Below are positions 1 to 7,345 of a stretch of 64,000 nucleotides of DNA, piece after piece. How positions within the stretch are numbered: the stretch's first letter is position 1; the number at the start of each line of letters is the position of its first letter. The notes beneath the pieces are model-generated. The model was not told where the DNA came from. It worked only from the letters and a program-made list of their open reading frames with translations, and searched no databases. The DNA is taken from the NCBI RefSeq assembly GCF_000416235.1, contig NZ_ATLO01000039.1:1-64000 (forward strand), read 5' to 3'. This DNA comes from Pseudomonas sp. CFII64 (lineage in GTDB: Bacteria; Pseudomonadota; Gammaproteobacteria; Pseudomonadales; Pseudomonadaceae). The translations under genes and the position numbers were made by a program.

Positions 1-218
1 CTCTTCTGCTCATCCTTTAACGCCTGCAACCCCTCCTCAGCACTCTTCCTCCCACCCTCCACATCCCGCACAATCCCCCGGGCGTAATAAGCCACTTCGC
101 GGTTGAATTGAATGCGCAGCATTCCATCCTGAATATGCCGCGCGCTTATTGTGCAGGCTTGGGATGTCAGCACGCTCGCGGCGTGGCTGACTTGCCAATA
201 TCCATCAGTGCTGGCTAT
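1..218 (-). CDS. Partial protein encoded directly after hcp, unknown function
   Basis: An open minus-strand frame runs from about 218 to the left edge without a stop, about 72 codons, so the C-terminal part is missing. It begins 11 nt after the hcp stop and is almost certainly in the same operon. Visible sequence includes DGYWQVSH, then GMLRIQFNREVAYYARG and a lysine/glutamate-rich helix. I do not recognise a domain. Its position suggests a cargo, adaptor or immunity partner of the Hcp protein, which is inference only. The start is odd. The natural N-terminus seems to fall at an ATA codon (218-216); the first in-frame GTG is at 173 and the first ATG at 122, which would remove residues that look like conserved coding sequence. 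Confidence 0.5.
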   Translation of the reverse strand, partial: MASTDGYWQVSHAASVLTSQACTISARHIQDGMLRIQFNREVAYYARGIVRDVEGGRKSAEEGLQALKDEQK

Positions 219-229
219 CTTTTTTTTAT

Positions 230-724
230 TTACTGATCCCATTCGGCACCTTCCCATGACGTGTAGCCACTGGTTTTAGCTGCGTGATTTTCCCAGATAA
301 TGTCGCGATAGCGGATGGCGATGGTTTCGTTGGGATCTGCGTCATTCTCGAGTACTGAGTGAGGTACGTCGACGGTAAGGCTGGCGATTTGTGCGCCTTT
401 GATTTTGACCGAGTAATACTTTTCCTGTCCCGCCAGATTTGAATGACGGTAGAAGTTTATGGTGCAGGTGAGTTCTTCACGGTCTGACAATGCCTGCGCC
501 AGTAATGGGGATGACTTGTCGAGGAGTTTGGTAATAATTACGGGGTTGTGATGGGCGTGTTTGATATTGCCAATGTTGTTCATGTTGTGAGCGAAGGACA
601 GCACCATTATTTCATCTTCATGCCCGGCCTGACACTTATTGCCAATAGACGGCAGACTTGAACAACCTGCTGAAATCAGGCCTTGATTTTTACCTTCGAT
701 AATCATGTAGCTATGACTGGCCAT
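230..724 (-). CDS. hcp: Hcp family type VI secretion tube/effector protein
   Basis: This 164-residue protein has the Hcp (T6SS_HCP) signature: an N-terminal SYMIIEGKNQG strand, the GCSSLPSIGNKCQ and GHEDEIMVLSFAHN segments, THNP-like HHNPVIITK, and a C-terminal AIRYRDIIWENH strand. Family members form hexameric rings that stack into the secreted tube of the type VI apparatus and can carry cargo. The start is supported by GGGAG seven bases upstream of the ATG. No sheath, baseplate or VgrG gene is in view, so this is either a solitary hcp unit or the edge of a larger cluster. The following minus-strand frame probably shares its transcript. Confidence 0.9.
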   Translation of the reverse strand: MASHSYMIIEGKNQGLISAGCSSLPSIGNKCQAGHEDEIMVLSFAHNMNNIGNIKHAHHNPVIITKLLDKSSPLLAQALSDREELTCTINFYRHSNLAGQEKYYSVKIKGAQIASLTVDVPHSVLENDADPNETIAIRYRDIIWENHAAKTSGYTSWEGAEWDQ

Positions 725-832
725 TGCTGATCTCCCTGAAAAAAAGAGCGATCAGTTTATTCGGATGACTGTCGAGAGGCTGTAGGGCGTTTCCGAGAAG
801 CTTGTTGGAAGTGTGAGAAGTTGCAGCTTTTT

Positions 833-857
833 GTAGGACCGGATTCATCCGGGAAGG
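833..857. repeat. REP element, GGATTCATCC type
   Basis: GTAGGACCGGATTCATCCGG followed by GAAGG is a variant of the REP core seen throughout the window. It is a single copy with no matching inverted partner nearby. Confidence 0.6.
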
Positions 858-899
858 CGGCGTGCCAGGCAATAACGATATTGGCCGTGCCGCCGCCTT

Positions 900-917
900 C
901 GCGAACAAGTTCGCTCC
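900..917. repeat. REP remnant, GCGAACAAGTTCGC type
   Basis: CGCGAACAAGTTCGCTCC is a different REP family, common in fluorescent pseudomonads. It lies just after the stop of the small minus-strand gene and could serve as a weak 3' hairpin. Confidence 0.5.
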
Positions 918-943
918 CTCAGGGTTTGATATCCGCGGGCTTG

Positions 944-1153
944 TTAAGCCTCCAACCGATCCAGCGATTTCTCCACTGCGCCGCGCGCCAGGTCAATCAG
1001 GTGCATGACCGCAAAGGCCAGGTCGCGTTGGCTGCCGTTCAAGTGATCGCCCGTTTCATACGCCGTCGCAGATGCGCAACGCAGCAGTTCGACGGCGTGG
1101 TTCAGGGAGTCTTCCACAGTGGGCAGCGGTTGAACGGGGGTGATCTTGAGCAT
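944..1153 (-). CDS. Small DUF3077/DUF6124-like protein
   Basis: This 69-residue protein resembles the short Pseudomonas DUF3077/DUF6124 proteins: a TVEDSLNHAVELLRCASATAYE helix matching the family's EDAL..AS.LL pattern, then a second helix DLAFAVMHLIDLARGAVEKSL. It is probably an all-helical cytoplasmic protein, and no molecular function is established. The ATG at 1153 is chosen because AGGAG lies seven bases upstream; an upstream in-frame ATG at 1186 lacks a good site. It appears monocistronic. The upstream region (about 1154-1330) holds repeated CTACTAAAC boxes in both orientations, suggesting an unusual leader or operator. Confidence 0.7.
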   Translation of the reverse strand: MLKITPVQPLPTVEDSLNHAVELLRCASATAYETGDHLNGSQRDLAFAVMHLIDLARGAVEKSLDRLEA

Positions 1154-1583
1154 GTTGAAACTCCTATTGCAGTAAGGAGCCAGCACTCGTCGCTACTAAA
1201 CGAAGGGTGGTGGCCGTGCCACAGGTTAGTAGACCGGCCAATAGGAAACCGGCGCACCCGAAAGTGCCCTGCGCACAGCCACCATAAAAGGTGAAATCAT
1301 ATGCGCCTATTGGTCCAGGCTACTAAACCCGATCGCTGATGTGCAGCGACCGACGCAGACTAGACACCCGAATCGGCAGGCGCAAGCGGCTGGGAGTTTC
1401 TAGGAAATTTCACTCAAGGGAAAGAGACGCTTCGCTGTGGAAGCGACCGGATGGCGCTCCAAAGGCAGTCTATGCACGCAAACCTGTACCCAATCCCCGT
1501 GAAACTTGTATTCGCTCGGGTTCTCCAACAGGATGCATGCTTTGCGCAATGCGCTGTTACACACTGCCCTTTACGAGAATCCC
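1154..1583. other. Intergenic region with inverted TTAGTAG boxes
   Basis: This 430-base stretch has no convincing gene. It carries CTACTAAAC at 1193-1201 and again at 1320-1328, and the inverted form GTTAGTAG at 1225-1232. The arms at 1226-1245 and 1306-1326 pair imperfectly over about 20 bases (TTAGTAG.C.GG.CCAATAGG), so a transcript toward the small DUF gene could fold into a long hairpin. The right part should contain the promoter of the MFS gene; I see no clear consensus boxes there. Confidence 0.5.
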
Positions 1584-2870
1584 ATGACGACCAAGGCGCC
1601 ATCGGCGAGCACGACCCCGATAAATCATTCCCTTCCTCACGACATCGATGCGCAACTGATCGATTGCGAAGCTGACGATACGCCCGCCCAGCCGCTGCTC
1701 AAGCGCCCATGGCTGCTGCTGTTGGGGCTGGTGCTGGTGGCGCTGAATTTGCGTCCGGCGTTATCCAGTGTCGCGCCGCTGCTTAATAGTGTGTCCAAAA
1801 GCCTTGGGTTATCGGCTGCCGAAGCGGGTTTGCTGACGACGCTGCCGGTGTTGTGTCTCGGCTTGTTCGCGCCATTGGCACCGCGGCTGGCACGGCGGTT
1901 TGGTGCTGAGCGGGTGGTGTTCGGCATTTTGCTGATGCTGGCGGCGGGGATCATTTTGCGCAGTTGCTTTGGCGAAGTCGGGCTGTTTGCTGGCAGCCTG
2001 GTGGCAGGGGCGAGCATCGGCATCATCGGCGTGTTGTTGCCGGGGATCGTCAAGCGCGATTTCCCGAAACAGGCCGGGGCGATGACCGGCGTCTACACCA
2101 TGGCCTTGTGTCTGGGCGCGGCCATCGCGGCGGGTTCGACAGTGCCGCTGAGCCAGCATTTCGATGACAGCTGGGCCATCGGCCTGGGCTTCTGGATGAT
2201 TCCCGCCGTTCTGGCGGCCATCGTCTGGCTGCCGCAAGCCCGCCACGGACATGGCGCGCATCATGTGGCGTATCGCGTTAAAGGCTTACTGCGTGATCGG
2301 CTGGCCTGGCAGGTCACTTTGTACATGGGCCTGCAATCGTCCCTGGCTTATATCGTGTTCGGCTGGCTGCCTTCGGTGTTGATCGGGCGCGGCATGAGCG
2401 CCACTGAAGCCGGGCTGCTGTTGTCCGGGTCGATCATCGTGCAGTTGGTCAGCGCCTTGACCGCGCCGTGGCTGGCGACGCGTGGCAAGGATCAGCGTCT
2501 CGGCATTCTGCTCGCGATGGCGCTGACGCTCACGGGGTTGTTCGGCTGCCTGTACGCGCCGCTGAATGGGCTATGGGGTTGGGCCATCGTGCTGGGATTG
2601 GGCCAGGGCGCGACGTTCAGTCTGGCGCTGACCCTGATTGTGCTGCGCTCCCGGGATTCCCATGTGGCGGCCAATCTGTCGAGCATGGCCCAAGGCATCG
2701 GCTACACCATCGCCTCCATCGGACCTTTTGCCGTGGGCGTCGTGCATGACGTCACGGGCGGCTGGGACGCCATCGGCTGGATCTTCGGCGTGATCGGCAT
2801 CGCCGCCATCGTTGCCGGAATGGGCGCTGGCCGGTCGCTGTACGTGCAGGTCACCAGCGAGAAAATCTGA
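1584..2870 (+). CDS. CynX/NimT-family MFS transporter
   Basis: The protein has 428 residues and about twelve hydrophobic helices. The first contains LLLLGLVLVALNLRPALSSVAPLL, typical of the cyanate/nitroimidazole (CynX/NimT) branch of major facilitator exporters; LARRFGAERVVFG is the MFS loop 2-3 motif. It sits in the inner membrane and probably exports a small compound by proton antiport; the substrate cannot be read from sequence. The ATG at 1584 was chosen because the family starts with a short hydrophilic leader; a longer frame from 1506 has no ribosome site. The next gene follows 90 bases downstream on the same strand. Confidence 0.85.
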   Translation: MTTKAPSASTTPINHSLPHDIDAQLIDCEADDTPAQPLLKRPWLLLLGLVLVALNLRPALSSVAPLLNSVSKSLGLSAAEAGLLTTLPVLCLGLFAPLAPRLARRFGAERVVFGILLMLAAGIILRSCFGEVGLFAGSLVAGASIGIIGVLLPGIVKRDFPKQAGAMTGVYTMALCLGAAIAAGSTVPLSQHFDDSWAIGLGFWMIPAVLAAIVWLPQARHGHGAHHVAYRVKGLLRDRLAWQVTLYMGLQSSLAYIVFGWLPSVLIGRGMSATEAGLLLSGSIIVQLVSALTAPWLATRGKDQRLGILLAMALTLTGLFGCLYAPLNGLWGWAIVLGLGQGATFSLALTLIVLRSRDSHVAANLSSMAQGIGYTIASIGPFAVGVVHDVTGGWDAIGWIFGVIGIAAIVAGMGAGRSLYVQVTSEKI

Positions 2871-2960
2871 GTCGGGGTATTTGCCATGCGAATGGGCATG
2901 GCAAATCGCCCGTTGGCCGCTTATCGTGCGAAGACCTTTTGCTCCAACGGACCTGCCTGC

Positions 2961-3446
2961 ATGAGTGACGAAGATAAACGCCTGATCAACAATGCCCTGA
3001 TCACCCGCTTCTACGAGGCGTTCAATCGACTGGACGCCGAAGCCATGAGCGCCTGTTACAGCGATGACGTGCTGTTCAGCGATCCGGTGTTCGGTGAGCT
3101 GCGCGGCGCCGAGGCCGGCGACATGTGGCGCATGCTGACGTCCCGCGCCAAGGATTTTTCCCTGACCTTCGACAGCGTGCGCGCCGATGAACGCACTGGC
3201 GGCGCGCATTGGGTGGCGACTTACCTGTTCAGCCAGACCGGCAACACTGTGGTCAACGATATTCAGGCGCGCTTTGTGTTTCGCGACGGCAAGATCTGCG
3301 AACACCACGATCATTTCGACCTGTGGCGCTGGTCGCGGCAGGCGCTGGGGTTCAAGGGCCTGCTGCTGGGCTGGACACCGATGGTGCAGAACGCGATTCG
3401 CGCCCAGGCGCAAAAGGGTTTGAAGGCGTTTCAGGCCGGGCGTTGA
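2961..3446 (+). CDS. NTF2-like / SnoaL-like family protein
   Basis: This 161-residue cytoplasmic protein has the NTF2-like cone fold signature: an N-terminal helix ALITRFYEAFNRLDAEAMSACYSDDVLFSDPVFGEL, then strands ending in FRDGKICEHHDHFDLWRWSRQALG. The family includes polyketide cyclases, isomerases and ligand-binding proteins; the aspartate and histidine residues could line a pocket, but no reaction can be named. The ATG at 2961 (MSDEDKR) is preferred over 2886 because the extra 25 residues are unlike the family. It lies between the MFS gene and the GIY-YIG gene on the same strand. Confidence 0.8.
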   Translation: MSDEDKRLINNALITRFYEAFNRLDAEAMSACYSDDVLFSDPVFGELRGAEAGDMWRMLTSRAKDFSLTFDSVRADERTGGAHWVATYLFSQTGNTVVNDIQARFVFRDGKICEHHDHFDLWRWSRQALGFKGLLLGWTPMVQNAIRAQAQKGLKAFQAGR

Positions 3447-3489
3447 GCCTCTGTTAGAATCACGCTTTTCGTGTAGCTCGACATCAGCC

Positions 3490-3807
3490 ATGCCCGAAAC
3501 CGTCATCAACGAACCTTCCGAACCCGCGGCAAGCAAGCCGTGGTTTGTCTATCTGGTGCGCGCGGCCAATGGCTCGTTGTACTGCGGCATCAGCGACGAT
3601 CCGCAGCGGCGTTTCGCCAAGCACCAGAGCGGCAAGGGCGCACGCTATTTCAGCTCCAGCCCGGCAGTGGCGCTGGTCTATGTCGAAGCCTGGCCTGACA
3701 AGGGCGAGGCATTGCGCCAGGAACGGCTGATCAAGAAATTGCGCAAGAGTGCCAAGGAGTGTCTGGCGGCGAGTTTTCAGGGGGTGGCAGCCGATCCATC
3801 CGCGTGA
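3490..3807 (+). CDS. GIY-YIG nuclease superfamily protein (YhbQ/UPF0213 type)
   Basis: This 105-residue protein has a single GIY-YIG domain: WFVYLVRAANGSLYCGISDDPQRRFAKHQSGKGARY, with the two tyrosine/glycine motifs (VYLV, YCGI), the catalytic-type arginine and a later lysine-rich helix ALRQERLIKKLRKSAKE. Family members such as YhbQ are small stand-alone nucleases with activity on branched or damaged DNA; the biological role here is not established. The ATG is 43 bases after the preceding gene. The length matches the stand-alone family (about 100 residues). Confidence 0.87.
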   Translation: MPETVINEPSEPAASKPWFVYLVRAANGSLYCGISDDPQRRFAKHQSGKGARYFSSSPAVALVYVEAWPDKGEALRQERLIKKLRKSAKECLAASFQGVAADPSA

Positions 3808-3891
3808 TGTCGTGACTTCAGGTTCACTGCGTAGGCCGCACGCTCACAGCCAGCTAAGCTGTCAGCTTTCCAACTGCCGGACCGACCGAAC

Positions 3892-4824
3892 ATGACAGAG
3901 CTCATCCTGCATCATTACCCCACCTCACTCTTTGCCGAAAAAGCCCGCTTGATGCTGGGCTTCAAAGGGTTGTCGTGGCGCTCGGTAATCATCCCGTCGA
4001 TCATGCCCAAACCCGACCTGACCGCGCTCACCGGTGGTTACCGCAAGACGCCGATATTGCAGATTGGCGCCGACATCTACTGCGACACCGCGCTGATGGC
4101 CCGACGCCTGGAGCAGCAAAAAGCCTCGCCGGCGTTTTTCCCTGAAGGGCAGGAGTTTACGGTTGCCAGTTTCGCTGCATGGGCCGATTCAGTGCTGTTC
4201 ATGCATGCGGTCAGCCTGGTTTTTCAGCCTGAATCGCTCGCTGTGCGTTTTGCCAAGGTGCCGCCGGAAGCGGTCAAAGCGTTCGTTGCCGATCGAGGCG
4301 CGCTGTTCACTGGCGGCAATGCCAGTCGTTTGCCAGCAGAGCAGGCCAGGCATCAATGGCCGACGCTGATGTCACGTCTGGAACTGCAACTCTCGCGCAA
4401 TGGCGACTTCCTGTTTGGCGAGCCTTCCATCGCGGATTTCTCCGTCGCGCACACGTTGTGGTTCCTCAAACAAACCCCGGTCACGGCGCCGTTGGTGGAT
4501 GGATACCCGGAAATCGTGGCCTGGCTGGGTCGCGTACTCGGCTTCGGTCATGGCGCTTCAAGCGAGCTGAGCGCTGCCGAAGCCGTGGAAATCGCTGCCA
4601 AAGCAACGCCCGCCGCGCTGCCGGATGAAGTGTTCGTCGATCCGAACGGATTCCAACCGGGCGATCAGGTGGCGATTGCCGCCATCGATTACGGGGTTGA
4701 TCCGGTTGCAGGCGAACTGGTGTTCAACGGGCGTGAGGAATTGATTTTGCGTCGTGAGGACGAACGCGCGGGCGTGGTGCATGTGCACTTTCCGCGGTTT
4801 GGGTTTCGGGTGGAGAAGCGCTGA
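3892..4824 (+). CDS. Glutathione S-transferase family protein
   Basis: The protein has 310 residues. Residues 1-75 form a GST N-terminal thioredoxin-like domain (LILHHYPTSLFAEKARLMLGFKGLSW, then GGYRKTPILQIGADIYCDTALMARRLE, the cis-proline and glutathione-binding region). A helical C-terminal domain follows (around 90-215, GEPSIADFSVAHTLWFL). The last ~80 residues (NGFQPGDQVAIAAIDYGVDPVAGELVFNG) form an extra beta-rich extension absent from ordinary ~220-residue GSTs. It probably conjugates or reduces small electrophiles in the cytoplasm; the substrate is unknown. It has its own promoter region of about 85 bases. Confidence 0.85.
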   Translation: MTELILHHYPTSLFAEKARLMLGFKGLSWRSVIIPSIMPKPDLTALTGGYRKTPILQIGADIYCDTALMARRLEQQKASPAFFPEGQEFTVASFAAWADSVLFMHAVSLVFQPESLAVRFAKVPPEAVKAFVADRGALFTGGNASRLPAEQARHQWPTLMSRLELQLSRNGDFLFGEPSIADFSVAHTLWFLKQTPVTAPLVDGYPEIVAWLGRVLGFGHGASSELSAAEAVEIAAKATPAALPDEVFVDPNGFQPGDQVAIAAIDYGVDPVAGELVFNGREELILRREDERAGVVHVHFPRFGFRVEKR

Positions 4825-4832
4825 GCTGGCTT

Positions 4833-4924
4833 CTTCGAGGACAAGTCCCCTCCTGCCGGGTCTGCGCAGATCAGGTAGGACCGGACTTGTCCGGGAAGGC
4901 ATTGGCGCAGGCATTGGCGCAGGC
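4833..4924. repeat. REP elements plus short tandem repeat
   Basis: Between the GST gene and the convergent glutaredoxin gene lie CGAGGACAAGTCCCCTCCTG (about 4836-4855), GTAGGACCGGACTTGTCCGG (4875-4894), and a 12-base unit GGCATTGGCGCA repeated head-to-tail at 4898-4909 and 4910-4921. These are REP family variants and could terminate both converging transcripts. Confidence 0.55.
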
Positions 4925-4973
4925 AATGAAGCTGGGTCAGGCTGATTGAGGCTGGCGAGGCAGGGACTGATCG

Positions 4974-5324
4974 TCAGTCCAGCGCCGCCAATATCGCCTC
5001 TTCACTGAAACCCCGAATGATCGTGCCATTCACATCGATCAACGGGATGCCGCGCCCGCCCAGGGCTTCGTAAGCCTTGCGGCCTTCCGGCGATTTCTCG
5101 ATGTCGTATTCCTTGAAGGCTATGCCTTTGCTGTCGAGAAAGCGTCGGGTCTGTTTGCAGTAGCCGCACCAGTCGGTGGCGTACAGCACGACGCGGGCCT
5201 GTGCCTGGCTTTGGGTCGCGACTGCCGGGGACGGATTGAAGAAGTGCTCGATCTTGCCCCAGTTCTGGTAAACCACCACGAACAGCATGATCAGGGCGAC
5301 TTTCTTCAGGGTGCGCATCAACAT
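4974..5324 (-). CDS. Membrane-anchored glutaredoxin-family protein
   Basis: This 116-residue protein starts with a transmembrane anchor (about residues 5-20, LKKVALIMLFVVVYQNW). A linker follows and then a glutaredoxin fold with active-site DWCGYC (around 51-56) and the GIPLIDVNG cis-proline segment. The domain probably faces the periplasm, where it could reduce disulfides or mixed disulfides; partner proteins are unknown. It starts 12 bases after the yejK stop, so the two genes likely share a transcript. A second ATG two codons later is an equally possible start. Confidence 0.85.
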   Translation of the reverse strand: MLMRTLKKVALIMLFVVVYQNWGKIEHFFNPSPAVATQSQAQARVVLYATDWCGYCKQTRRFLDSKGIAFKEYDIEKSPEGRKAYEALGGRGIPLIDVNGTIIRGFSEEAILAALD

Positions 5325-5336
5325 CGGGTCAGGGCC

Positions 5337-6338
5337 TCAGCGGCGTTTGAGCTGATCGGTGAGCTGGGTCGGCAAGCCTTTGATGATCAAAGTACCGGCC
5401 TCTTCGTCGTATTCGATCTTGTCGCCCAACAGATGAGCTTCAAAGCTGATCGACAAACCCTCTGCGCGGCCCGTGAAGCGCCGGAACTGGTTGAGGGTGC
5501 GCTTATCCGCAGGGATCTCCGGCGACAGGCCGTAATCCTTGTTGCGGATGTGCTCGTAGAAGGCGCGCGGGCGCTCTTCGTCGATCAGCCCGGACAATTC
5601 TTCCAGGCCCATGGGCTCGCCCATTTTGCTCTGGCTGCTGGCGTAGTCCACCAGGGTCTTTGTTTTCTCCCGGGCGGATTCTTCCGGCAGGTCTTCGCTT
5701 TCCACGAAGTCACTGAACGCCTTGAGCAGCGTGCGGGTTTCGCCTGGGCCGTCAACGCCTTCCTGGCAACCGATGAAGTCGCGGAAATACTCCGAGACCT
5801 TTTTGCCGTTCTTGCCCTTGATGAAGGAAATGTACTGCTTGGAGGACTTGTTGTTCTGCCACTCGGACACGTTGACCCGTGCCGCGAGGTGCAGCTGGCC
5901 AAGATCCAGGTGCCGCGACGGGGTGACATCCAGCGCGTCGTTGACCGCCACGCCTTCGCTGTGGTGCAGCAGGGCGATGGCCAGGTAATCGGTCATGCCT
6001 TGCTGGTAATGGGCGAACAACACGTGACCGCCGACCGACAGGTTCGACTCTTCCATCAGTTTTTGCAGATGCTCGACCGCGACACGGCTGAACGCCGTGA
6101 AATCCTTGCCGCCGTCGAAGTATTCCTTGAGCCAGCCGCTGAACGGATGCGCGCCGGACTCGGCATGGAAGAAGCCCCAGGCCTTGCCTTGTTTGGCGTT
6201 ATAGCTCTCGTTGAGGTCGGCCAGCATGTTCTCGATGGCTTGGGACTCAGCGAGTTCAGAGTCGCGTGCGTGGAGGACTGCGGGCGTACCGTCAGGTTTT
6301 TTGTCGATCAAATGGACGATGCAATGACGGATCGGCAT
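5337..6338 (-). CDS. yejK: Nucleoid-associated protein YejK (NdpA)
   Basis: The 333-residue protein matches YejK in length and N-terminus: MPIRHCIVHLIDKKPDGTPAVLHARDSEL, then the AKQGKAWGFF and LFAHYQQGMTDYLAIALL blocks. It binds DNA and localises to the nucleoid; its exact role is unresolved. The ATG at 6338 matches the family start, whereas a frame extending to 6428 adds unrelated residues. It is divergent from hupN, so two nucleoid-protein genes share the 397-base regulatory region between them. The glutaredoxin gene follows directly. Confidence 0.92.
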   Translation of the reverse strand: MPIRHCIVHLIDKKPDGTPAVLHARDSELAESQAIENMLADLNESYNAKQGKAWGFFHAESGAHPFSGWLKEYFDGGKDFTAFSRVAVEHLQKLMEESNLSVGGHVLFAHYQQGMTDYLAIALLHHSEGVAVNDALDVTPSRHLDLGQLHLAARVNVSEWQNNKSSKQYISFIKGKNGKKVSEYFRDFIGCQEGVDGPGETRTLLKAFSDFVESEDLPEESAREKTKTLVDYASSQSKMGEPMGLEELSGLIDEERPRAFYEHIRNKDYGLSPEIPADKRTLNQFRRFTGRAEGLSISFEAHLLGDKIEYDEEAGTLIIKGLPTQLTDQLKRR

Positions 6339-6735
6339 GGGCTTCTCGGCTGTGTGTGAGCTCGAGCGGGGTGGCTCGATTTGACGGCGGCCAGTGTAAC
6401 GCACCCAAGACGTCAAACGCCGCTGCACCCCTTGGTTTTAGCTCCGATCAGGCGCAAAGCCCCGTTTTTTTGGGTTGAAACACTTTAATCCTGTCCAAAC
6501 GGGTAGGTTAGTGCGGATATTTGCGCGGCTCTGTGCTAGTTTTGCGCGGTCTTGCGCACTACAGCGCGCTAAGCACAGCAGTTTGTGTGTGATTGAGCCG
6601 AACCAAAGCCCGGTTTCAGTATCTACATTTCGCGATTAATCGTGGCTGCTACTGGAGGGCCAGGTTCATTGCCTGGCCCCAGGCCGACACCGCATCCTGC
6701 AATCCAAATGAATTTGATAGGGAAGGAACACCACC
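6339..6735. other. Divergent yejK-hupN regulatory region with hairpins
   Basis: No gene is seen. Two structured segments stand out. CTGTGCT (6531-6537) pairs with AGCACAG (6572-6578), enclosing GCGCG/CGCGC segments that extend the fold. GGCCAGG (6658-6664) pairs perfectly with CCTGGCC (6672-6678) across a seven-base loop, about 57 bases upstream of the hupN start, so it lies in its leader if transcription begins upstream. Confidence 0.5.
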
Positions 6736-7017
6736 ATGGCTCTGACTAAAGACCAATTGATCGCCGATATCGCTGAAGCTATCGACGCGCCAAAAACCAC
6801 CGCGCGTAATGCTCTTGAGCAATTGGGCCAAATTGTTGCCGATCAACTGGAAAACGGCGTTGAAATCACGCTGCCGGGCATCGGCAAACTGAAAGTGGCA
6901 GAGCGTCCAGCTCGCACTGGCCGCAACCCTTCGACTGGCGCTGCCATCGAAATCGCTGCCAAGAAAGTCATCAAGTTCGTACCAGCTAAAGTGCTGAGCG
7001 ACTCGATCAACAAGTAA
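6736..7017 (+). CDS. hupN: HU-family DNA-binding protein HupN
   Basis: This 93-residue histone-like protein has the HU layout: dimerising helices MALTKDQLIADIAEAIDAPKTTARNALEQL, then beta-arms with the conserved GRNPSTGAAIEIAAKKVIKF that contacts the DNA minor groove. It compacts and bends DNA as a dimer. Among pseudomonad HU proteins the MALTKDQLIADI start fits HupN rather than HupA or HupB (recalled, not searched). AAGGA sits nine bases before the ATG. A strong intrinsic terminator follows 18 bases after the stop, so it is monocistronic. It is divergent from yejK. Confidence 0.88.
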   Translation: MALTKDQLIADIAEAIDAPKTTARNALEQLGQIVADQLENGVEITLPGIGKLKVAERPARTGRNPSTGAAIEIAAKKVIKFVPAKVLSDSINK

Positions 7018-7034
7018 GCCCACGCTTGCTGTTG

Positions 7035-7072
7035 AAAAAGCCGTGCTCCGGTCAACCGGGCACGGCTTTTTT
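7035..7072 (+). terminator. Intrinsic terminator of hupN
   Basis: The GCCGTGC stem at 7040-7046 pairs with GCACGGC at 7060-7066, followed by a run of six T. The A-run on the left side would also let it act on the minus strand. Confidence 0.9.
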
Positions 7073-7092
7073 ATGGGCGTCGTCCCGTCATT

Positions 7093-7194
7093 GTGGGAGA
7101 GGACTTGTCCTCGATGAGTCAGCCTGGCCAACCTCAATCGGCCTGACAGCGCTTCATTGCCTGCCAATCCCTTCGAGGAGGAGTCCTCTCCCAC
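7093..7194. repeat. REP pair, GAGGACTTGTCCTC type
   Basis: GTGGGAGAGGACTTGTCCTC (from 7093) is matched by an inverted copy ending at 7194 (CGAGGAGGAGTCCTCTCCCA). The two REPs sit head to head around about 54 bases. It differs from the CCGGCTTTAGCCGG family used elsewhere in the window. Confidence 0.7.
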
Positions 7195-7237
7195 CAAAGC
7201 AACGCGTAAACCTATTTCAGGACTGGACACGTCGTCT

Positions 7238-7336
7238 GTAGGACCGGCTTCAGCCGGGAGGGCGACCGCTCGGGAGATCGGGATGCCGGGACATTTGTGC
7301 GTGATCCGACAGTCTCCCGGCTAAAGCCGGTCCTAC
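7238..7336. repeat. REPIN, CCGGCTTCAGCCGG type
   Basis: GTAGGACCGGCTTCAGCCGG is at 7238-7257, with its inverted partner CCGGCTAAAGCCGGTCCTAC ending at 7336. The pair is convergent just past the rlmF stop. Confidence 0.85.
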
Positions 7337-7345
7337 GGTTCGGGG

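Noticed and set aside
1..724. Part of a complete type VI secretion cluster
   Set aside because: Only hcp and one partial neighbour are visible; genes to the right are unrelated, so no more can be claimed from this window.
5211..6359. A 382-codon plus-strand frame
   Set aside because: Antisense shadow of yejK and the glutaredoxin gene; low-complexity translation with no family features.
6649..7230. A 193-codon minus-strand frame across hupN
   Set aside because: HU-family sequence on the plus strand is certain; the frame also runs through the terminator and a REP.
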